A stretch of DNA of 64,000 nt, from contig NC_088716.1 of the NCBI RefSeq assembly GCF_963576615.1, positions 1,736,001-1,800,000 on the forward strand, in the 5' to 3' direction. The notes beneath the pieces were generated by a model. It was given only the letters and a program-made list of their open reading frames with translations. It did no database searches and had not been told where the DNA came from. This DNA comes from Watersipora subatra. Lineage: Eukaryota > Bryozoa > Gymnolaemata > Cheilostomatida > Watersiporidae. Numbering within the stretch: the first letter of the stretch is position 1; the number at the start of each line of letters is the position of its first letter. A program made the position numbers and the translations under genes. Positions 55,657-64,000 of this stretch are shown here, piece by piece.

Positions 55657-57213
55657 AATAAGAGATCTGACCAACTTACGTTGACCCGATAGCAAAAAAT
55701 ACCGCCAAAATAGTATAAAACAGCAGTTAAAATACATTGTTGAACATTCATAATTATTGAAAATTGGTTACATAATTTATCAAACACATGCATGTTTAGT
55801 CTCACAGACAACATGTGTAGATTCTTCTTGAGACATATTTGGCTAGTGCGTAGCCAGAGCGTGAAACGCAATAATAAAACATAATGCGCTCGCGGTGATA
55901 TAACCTTAGTTTGATAGGTTAGCCTAAGGCGACGTGTCATACCACCGCAAAATCAAATTTGCTACTTTGGAAACTTTTAGAAGAAACTTCCGTTATAATT
56001 GCTTGCAGCTGCGTTTAATTATAACATCAGCCATCATTTATGAATCGTGAATGACAAGTTCCAAGCAGTTAGGTAATACAATTTCCGATAGGTTTTGAGT
56101 CACATTATTCTATCAGTAGCATTGTCTACCGTATACTGGTAGGAGGGGGGTGACAGTTCTCTAGTGAGAGTTACGTTTATGTTCTAAAAAGTACCCAAAG
56201 AAAATGGTCTATTATAATGATCAGCCAATACATGTGTACGTCCTGTATTATTTTCTCGAACGAGTTCTCAACAAATACACTATTATAAGCGACTCCATTT
56301 GAGCTTTTTATGATAAATGCGCTGGCGGCCGCATTGAAACCTCTAAATTTTCGCCACGTGTTTTCCATTCCGAACCAACCACGAAGAACACTATCACAAG
56401 TTATGAGGGCAGGTAGTTAAATTGTACGGATATTTTTTTAACTGGCATCTATTTGTATAAATATAACTATACACAAGTTTAGGCTCAACTGTAAGTAAGC
56501 ATAAGTTTAATTGTACGATGACAGCTCAAGCTAAATTGATTGGAATTGGAGAATCCCAAGTACCATACAAAAGAAACATTGCTTCATCATTGTAAGCCTA
56601 GTGGGTTGCTCTAGGTCTCGAATAATTTTGTTTGAATACCACTTTTGAACAGTCTAAAAAGAGCAGATTGCACAACCTAGTGAATAGAGTAAACCTAATA
56701 AAATAGTTTGTAGGGATTGGCTAAGGATTTAAATTAACCGATTATTTTAACAGCTCTAGTTAAGGCAAGAATAATTTGTATTCATATTTTGTTATAATTA
56801 AAAAAAATTAATTTATATACTATAGATTCCCCGGCATGCAGCACACTACCAAAGTGATAATTGAAAAAGAAAGGGTACTGCCGGTTGAGAAATGCAATAT
56901 TAGCAGTCGAATGGCACTGCAGTGCAATAGGAGAACTGCAATGGTAGCTGTAATGTACTGGGTGTTATTATGTACAACAAACAGCAATAATGAAAGGAAA
57001 AAGTTATGTTTATATCTCTCCCCTGCAATGGAAGAAATGCAATATTAGAAGTAAAATGGCAAGCCGCTGTGTAATATACACAGGCTGGGGGGAGGCTGTA
57101 TATCATTGCTCATAGCAAGCAATAGTAAGAAGTTCTGATATTCATCTATATTTCTATAAAATTACGCTGAATTCAAAAATCTAAACAGATTTTAGCTGCT
57201 TGATCTCTAAAGC

Positions 57214-57563
57214 TGCATGCCTACTTGATCTCTATGGCTGCATGCCTACTTGATCTCTATGGCTGCATGCCTACTTGATCCCTATGGCTGCATGCCTACT
57301 TGATCCCTATGGCTGCATGCCTACTTGATCTCTATGTCTGCATGCCTACTTGATCCCTATGGCTGCATGCCTACTTGATCTCTATGGCTGCATGCCTACT
57401 TGATCTCTATGGCTGCATGCATACTTGATATCTATGGCTGCATGCCTACTTGATCTCTATGGCTGCATGCCTACTTGATCTCTATGGCTGCATGCTTACT
57501 TGATCTCTATGGCTGCATGCCTACTTGTCCTCTGTGACTGCATGCCTACTTGCTCTCTACAAA
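57214..57563. repeat. 25-bp tandem array, 14 units
   Basis: TGCATGCCTACTTGATCTCT plus ATGGC repeated every 25 bp from 57214 to 57539. Copy A has two units, at 36342 and 36367. Confidence 0.95.
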
Positions 57564-59164
57564 CTTGATCTCTCTTGAACTATAGAAATAGATGTATATC
57601 TATAAAAAAATGTAGGCCTATTACTTAATTTTGCAGGTATTAAAAACGGTTTAGAAGTACCGCAATATTGACCACAGCCGCAGTATCATCAACAAAATCT
57701 TTAGATAAATAATAACAGTAACATATTGCACACCATCGGTCACTATAAGCCTACTTTGATCTTGTAAATTTGAAAGGATATTCTTATAATTAAATCTTAT
57801 AATAATCCGATAAAACCGAATAATTATTCTTAAAATTAAATATTGTAATAATCTTATAAGAATCGTTAGAAAAATATCATCGTAATTTTCTTGACTTTCA
57901 CTGCTTTGGACATCAATTGGAATACCGAAGTACTCATTATAAGTGTCCAAAATGTCAGAGTCCAGTAGAATTGGCAGAAAAAAACATTACTTTTCAGTTC
58001 TTCTACGTTGATTACAGAAACCTTCGGCAATTAGACAATGCCATAGACTGGTGAAATGTGCACGTCTTTTTTTGTGAAATGCGCCCGACTTCATGGTTCT
58101 ACTCTTTGTTGCACGGCCTTATCAGCGTTTCATTGGCCGGTCTTAATTTTGAGTAAAAACGCTCGTCAAGTTTTTATCGCGAGTTTAAGCCAAATTAATC
58201 TGTCTATTTATGTATAATCCGATCAGATGGGTTAGTTTTAGGATATTGCAGAAACTGTTCAAAGACTTGGTACATATTTAAATATGTTTACATGTGTTTT
58301 GTATCATTATTAATTATTATACTTGAGCGACTTTACACAAAAATGGTTAACATTTTTGATGTTATCATGATACAAGGGTTTGATAACGGCCGTGGACGGA
58401 TAATTTTTTGGGAGTTGTGTGCGCAGATGCATTTATCGTTGAGCTCCCAAACATTCGCTTCGCTCGTGTTTGGTTGTGGGATAATTGACAAGGTTTAATG
58501 ATGGAGAAAAAATCAATATATTGTATTCATTGAAACTTTTATTACTTTTGTCCTAAGACAAACAAGACAAAACAGGACACTAAATGTCAAAGCAAGTGAA
58601 TTACCTACACCAAAATACTTTTACAAGAAATATAATGTCCTACAGCGGGTTATAGTAAAACACTAATTGTTGGGAAAGAAACTTTTGGAATAAGTGAATC
58701 AAAGGCTATGTTATCATTTTATTATTATTATCAGTTACTATTATGTTACAAGTACAGCTTTAGCCTGTGGTCTATTACAGTTACAGCAGGTAGAAGCAGC
58801 ATTCCATGCTGCTTTGACTAAAGTTGAACACTTGAAGCTAAAGAACAACTTGATCCAAGTGATACAGTTTACTAATGGTATGAGGTCTTGTAATAATTTG
58901 AACCAATTGTATGAGGTTTTACAGTGAAGCTAGCCAATAGCAAAGAGTGGTTCATAGCTGTAACTACTATTAGGAGGTCTTACAACATTTCCAAGACTTT
59001 GTAATGAGGTAGCTGACCTTCATGAGAGTTTTCATTCAGTAGTATTTTTACACTGTGGTCACACTATACACTCTATGCTCTAGCTGCAGTTGTCTTGCCT
59101 TTTCCTATCTGGTAATTGTCTTTCCTATGATAGGGCTTAGTTTTCTATAAATAAACAGTTGAGG

Positions 59165-59475
59165 GAGAAAGTGTGGCAGAGAGAGAGAGTGTGGGAGAGA
59201 GATGAAGAGAGAGAGAGAGAGAGTGGGAGAGAGAGATGAAGAGAGAGAGTGTACGGGAGAGAGGAAAGGAGAGAAGGACGGAAAGATAGAGATAAATGGG
59301 AGACAGAGAGTGGAAAGGAGAGGAAGGGAAAGAGGGAGAGAGAACGAGTGGGAGGGAGACCGAGACAGTAAGCGGGAGAGAAGGAGCGGGAATGGGATGG
59401 AGAAAGAGGGAGCTGAAGAGAGAGGGGGAGCGGAAGAGCAGGAGAGAGTCAGATAGAGGCGGAGAGGAGGTGATG
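59165..59475. repeat. GA-rich low-complexity tract, copy B
   Basis: Partner of 38000-38320. The interior differs in run lengths (one GAGAGAGTGGGAGAGAGATG block duplicated). Frames here are compositional. Confidence 0.85.
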
Positions 59476-60159
59476 AAAAAGAGAGTTGAATAAATAATAG
59501 TCAAAACAATAATCAAAGATAAAGATTGGGTTGTGAGAAAAAGTGAACAGACAGACAACAGACAATACTTTTATAGATAAGGTAAAGATGAACTGTATAT
59601 ATTGGTAGGGAGCTAAATATCAGACACAGGTGCTTAGCCAAATACTCCGATGATGACCCCTGGTACAATAGTTGACACTCATGGTGACATCTTTCTACAG
59701 GTTCTCTATAGCAGCCCTGAAAATACGACAAAGGCGGTAAAGAGGCATGATATCATTCCTTCAGATAACCAGTCAAGTAAGTAGTGTACTGTCTCCAAAA
59801 GTATTTAAGCAAAACAGAGAAAAAATAAAGTCTGAGATGGTCACTTAATGACTGGCACACTAACAATGACTCAGGGTTATGAGACTAAATATACTTGTAA
59901 TATATCGGAAGGCATGGAGCATATACATACAAAGTTTGGCTGAAATCAGTCAAACTTCATAATCATAATCTATGTGCTTTCGCGTGTGGAAAACAAGGAA
60001 ACGCATGGGCTTTGTGCAGACCAACGGACACACACTTAATGAAAAAAGTGGGGTTTGTTAATATAATACTGGGTACTATTTTAATATAGATATTAATCTT
60101 TTTTACTAGGATAAGAGACGTGTCCGTCTCCCTGCAACCATGGTGGCAGGTTGTGAAAA

Positions 60160-60405
60160 AAACATTGCAGCTTATGGGATTTGAACTCCCCACATCAGGC
60201 TCAACAGTTTTTTACGCTTTCAAATGCCATAATCTGTCTTCTAAAAAGTTTAGAGTTTTTGGTGATGTGATTGTCAGAACGTTTTCAGATTAAAATTGGC
60301 AAAACTTGATCGCTGTTAAAATGCTCAGAAGAAAAGATATATTTTTCTCTCGAGTGTTTTAACCAAAATAAATATTGCTGATTTTTCTTTAAGTTTATTC
60401 GAAGG
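60160..60405. mobile_element. SINE-like element, copy B
   Basis: Partner of 38985-39245, with minus-strand B-box-like GAGTTCAAATCCCATAAGC and the plus-strand body GATTGTCAGAACGTTTTCAG. Confidence 0.5.
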
Positions 60406-60407
60406 CT

Positions 60408-60730
60408 ACAGACAAGCTGTTTGTACAGACAAGCTGTTTGTACAGACAAGCTGTTTGTACAGACAAGCTGTTTGTACAGACAAGCTGTTTGTACAGACAA
60501 GCTGTTTGTACAGACAAGCTGTTTGTACAGACAAGCTGTTTGTACAGACAAGCTGTTTGTACAGACAAGCTGTTTGTACAGACAAGCTGTTTGTACAGAC
60601 AAGCTGTTTGTACAGACAAGCTGTTTGTACAGACAAGCTGTTTGTACAGACAAGCTGTTTGTACAGACAAGCTGTTTGTACAGACAAGCTGTTTGTACAG
60701 ACAAGCTGTTTGTACAGACAAGCTGTTCAT
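60408..60730. repeat. 17-bp tandem array, 19 units (copy B)
   Basis: Same unit and flanks as 39252-39829, 19 units, no length change. It lacks the ATACAAAC variant units seen in copy A. Confidence 0.97.
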
Positions 60731-60789
60731 ATTTGCCGTGTTACCGTTTTTATTTGAAGATATACTGTTCAAACATATAGGTATGTTGT

Positions 60790-61160
60790 TAATATGTATA
60801 GACATGCTGTTCATATGTATATATATGCTGTTAATATGTATATACATGCTGGTCATATGTATAGACATGCTGTTCATATGTATAGACATGCTGTTCATAA
60901 GTACATATATGTTGTCAATATGTCTACTTTTGCTGTTCATATGTACACTTTTGCTGTTCATAGGTACACTTTTGCTGTTCATATGTATACTTTTGCTGTC
61001 TAGCATATGTACAGATATTTTTTTCTCTCTGTGTATGTACTGTCTAGCAGTACATATGTACAGATATTCTGTATCTAAAATTTTCTTGCTCATTTGTACA
61101 GATGTACTGATCATATACATAGATGTAATGTTCACATGTATAGATGTGCTGCTCGTATGA
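60790..61160. repeat. Degenerate repeats beside the 17-bp array (copy B)
   Basis: Partner of 39890-40215, with extra units around 60940-61050 (CTTTTGCTGTTCATA-like). Confidence 0.75.
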
Positions 61161-63299
61161 CATTTGTCCAGTTTGGCACTTTTTGCATCACTTTTAGCCA
61201 GTTTGTTTAAACAATTTTCTTAAACTCATCGGAAAAAATAGACCGAGTGATGCCGTTCTCTAAAGCTGCCTCTCATATTCTAGGGCACCTTGTGGTCGCT
61301 TCGACCACCCTCTCAGTGCTTGTGGCAAATATTTCTCATATGTTAGACACTCGTATGTTGAGATATGACTGTATTGATAATATTCATAATAATCTACCTG
61401 CTACTAACTACTCTCTTAGAATCTATAACTTTTATTTATCAATCACCAACTGTTAATTTTCAAAAGACGATTTTCAACCAACTCCTCTAATTTAGGCTGT
61501 GTACCATGAATCTAGATAAGACAAGTTTACTCGATACCAGATAGTAAAGTACTTGAGGCTGCAGCTAGGAGGCTAGTAGCACTGGTACTACTTGTGCTAG
61601 TAACTCCCCTCTGCCATGTGGATAGTAACTATTGGCTATTTTATTAGCTCATATTGATTGGTATTTAGGGTATAGGATGTTTGTATACTAAGGCTAGGAA
61701 ATGAGTGGATGTATGTTACCTAATTCATATCTTAATAAGGTTCAATATCTCCTGTGTGCTTAAAGGCATTGCTACATGCCAGACAAAATATGTTTTTTTT
61801 TCTGTAGCCAACCTTTAGAGAGGCATTTAGAGTGGAATAAACTTGGAATCCTTTGGAAGCATGCCAATTGACCAATTGAGGTCAATTGCAACATGCCAAA
61901 TGACTTAATTAGCCAGTAGCCAATAGAGATAGATACCGCAGTGACAGGCACTGTAACTGGCTTGAGAAGGTTGGATTGTGTCTGACACCTTGAGAAGTAG
62001 TCAGACACAATCACCATCATTACATGCTGCATTTTTGAGCTTCAAACTGCTGGTTTTGATCGTAGAATGAGGAGGACGAACTTACATGATTCTCAGTAGT
62101 GGTCACACAACTCCCAATTGTTTGTAGCTGATGAGTTCACATGCTACAACAAAATTGTCCGGGTATTCTATATACGCCTGTTGCGCTTTTAGCTACAGCA
62201 GGGCACATGTTTTACACCGCAGCTGACACTATCTATTCAGCTGAGATGTAAAACACAGTTAATTCACAATGAGTGCTTACAGCTGACACTATTAAAATGC
62301 ATTCAATGTCAAAAGTAGATCTTCCCCTTTCAATTCACAATGACTATTTAGCGTTAACTAAAATTTTAATGCACCCATAATTGTTGAGTTTAGCGATGAC
62401 TAACTCGTCTGAGAACAGAGTGTTCACCATTTTGGAAAATACATCTGAATTTAAAAGAAAAACTTCCTACAACTTTTGACATTTTGAAATATTTATAAAA
62501 AAATTTTGGTTTAACTTTTTAAAATAACTTGTTTTAAAGTGTTTCAAAATTTTAAAATAAAATTAAAAATTAAATAAATTTTAAAATGTTTTTAGAACAC
62601 CCACGTTGAAAACAGAGCTGCATAGAAATGCTGTAAGGATGTCATCGATGAAGATGATGAAACTCCAACCTCCGGTCGCAAAGATTTGTGCAATAATACG
62701 AATATCGATGTTTACCCCATACGCAGTACTTGGTTGTTGCTACGATGTTTTTAAGAATACCCCTCCTTAAAAAGGAGGTTTTAATCACTTCGAAGAATTA
62801 AATATGCCACTTTTCAAACCATTCATATGGTACGAAGATAAAAAATCGGTCAAAAATTGATGGTATGTAACACTAGTGATTGAGAAGGCCTCCAATGTTT
62901 CTATAGAAAAATTGATTGTCACATAATCATGAAGTCGCACTGCAGGTTTTCTATAGTCCAACTCCCTTGCTCCCTTACATAGCTGATTCTGTGTGTTGAA
63001 TTCCTTGCATGTTAAGACAAATTTATCAATGTTGTCTCGTAAATTATTCTTTTGAATTTCTCAGAGCTATGACGGTGCAGTGATTTCCTATGTTTATTAT
63101 TTATAGGTACATGAGGGTATTTGTAGAAATGTCTCACCACTGCTCTACATTTGGCTGTATTCACCTTGATTTCTACTATTACTTCTATGGATCATCCATA
63201 CACAGACTTGAGGTGAGTCTAGATCTATGCATTGGTAATTTTTTCCATCCATCCGTAGCCACAGGTTAAGATTGGAAAAAAGATTACATCATACAAGAT

Positions 63300-63360
63300 T
63301 TGAACTACTGATATTCAGCTTGGTAGACTGACTCTCTAATACTTCGACCAATCTACTACA
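63300..63360 (-). mobile_element. tRNA-derived SINE head, copy B
   Basis: Minus strand TTGGTCGAAGTATTAGAGAG and AGTAGTTCAAATCTTGT. Its B box is closer to consensus than in copy A. Confidence 0.5.
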
Positions 63361-64000
63361 CTTTGAAATATCAGAATAATTACACAAATAGTTATTGTTT
63401 GTGCTCTATCATCACACCTGATAATTTCTCACAGCACACTAGACTAGCTGCCTGGGTGCCAGTTTGATATAATTGTGGCAGACTTTCTTGTTCAGCCTCC
63501 ACTGTTTGAGTTTTTTTCACAACCTTTGTAAAGGATAACATAGGATAACATTTGAGTTATTCGTGAAAGCTTTGTAAAGGAGCACGTGGAACAATCTACC
63601 CTACCAATTGTTGTTACGTACACAAATACGGTCGTTATTTTTATTGGTTATTAGCACATGCTAGCTAGTTCTGTGTGAGATAATAGAACTTCAATCCATC
63701 TGATCTGATTGGCTGTTACCGAGGATCAGCCATTTGTAAACTGAACCAGTACAAACGACAGTTTGGCTGATTTCTTAAAACATTTTTGTTGATCTAATCA
63801 AGACTGCTAGGCGGATTGCTAGCCCTATGTGCACGACTCCTGTACCATAAAGGGGATAGATAGGAAACTATATGAAAATCCTTTGTTTAGTCATGCATAT
63901 ACCCCTAAACTTGAAGTTATCATCTCCCTGCTACTCTCAGTGATTTGTGATCAAACCTCTAGTTATTTTATCTATGGCTCATGTACAAACCTCAGAGTGC

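Larger units (their letters stand above)
55657..64000 (+). repeat. Segmental duplication, copy B (truncated by window)
   Basis: Matches 33438-43513 in order. It lacks one 1.36-kb tandem unit (junction near 56798) and the MITE of copy A. It has 14 units of the 25-bp repeat where A has 2, and 19 units of the 17-bp repeat where A has 34. It also has extra AT-rich sequence near 62520-62680. The right end lies beyond the window. Confidence 0.9.

Overview
This is a stretch of nuclear DNA from an animal, most likely a marine invertebrate. It is AT-rich, with spliceosomal GT-AG introns, short coding exons, AATAAA poly(A) signals and a dense load of transposons, tRNA-derived SINE heads, MITEs and tandem repeats. 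No bacterial operon, rRNA or intact tRNA was seen. I cannot name the species; a lophotrochozoan such as a bryozoan or mollusc is only a guess. Most long open frames here come from repeats, so the genes below were built by hand from splice sites and reading phase. || Layout: (1) 0.9-14.2 kb, plus strand: a 17-exon gene for a KDZ-family (Kyakuja-Dileera-Zisupton) transposase-like protein of about 710 residues. Its DDE-type acidic residues are visible and all joins are phase-consistent except one frameshift in exon 5. Its intron 13 carries a very young 6.2-kb LTR element (6947-13135), inserted in the opposite orientation, with only a gag gene. That element has a tRNA-Ala-type primer site and, in its leader, six copies of a stem-loop whose stems differ by compensating changes. 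(2) 14.3-17.9 kb: a DNA-transposon relic with a nested MITE, then a 359-bp tandem satellite. (3) 18.5-23.1 kb, minus strand: an 11-exon gene, all phases consistent, for a 424-residue protein with N-terminal CxxC clusters, a Ser/Thr/Pro repeat region and a C-terminal chromodomain. I do not recognise this architecture. It lies tail to tail with the KDZ gene. (4) 23.3-33.4 kb: no supported gene; pogo-like, CCGTA-type and SINE-like repeats. (5) 33.4-43.5 kb (copy A) and 55.7-64.0 kb (copy B, cut by the window end): a direct segmental duplication. The copies differ in a 1.36-kb tandem unit, a 17-bp array (34 against 19 units), a 25-bp array (2 against 14 units) and a MITE present only in A. (6) 43.5-51.4 kb: a perfect 52-bp palindrome, a Tigger-like MITE, a piggyBac-like MITE and SINEs. 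(7) 51.4-55.7 kb, minus strand: a Ty3/Gypsy element whose single gag-pol frame is broken by three in-frame stop codons. One LTR was found; it abuts the start of duplication copy B. || The two host-type genes may both be transposon-derived: one is transposase-like and the other has a chromatin-reader fold. Whether they work together is inference only.
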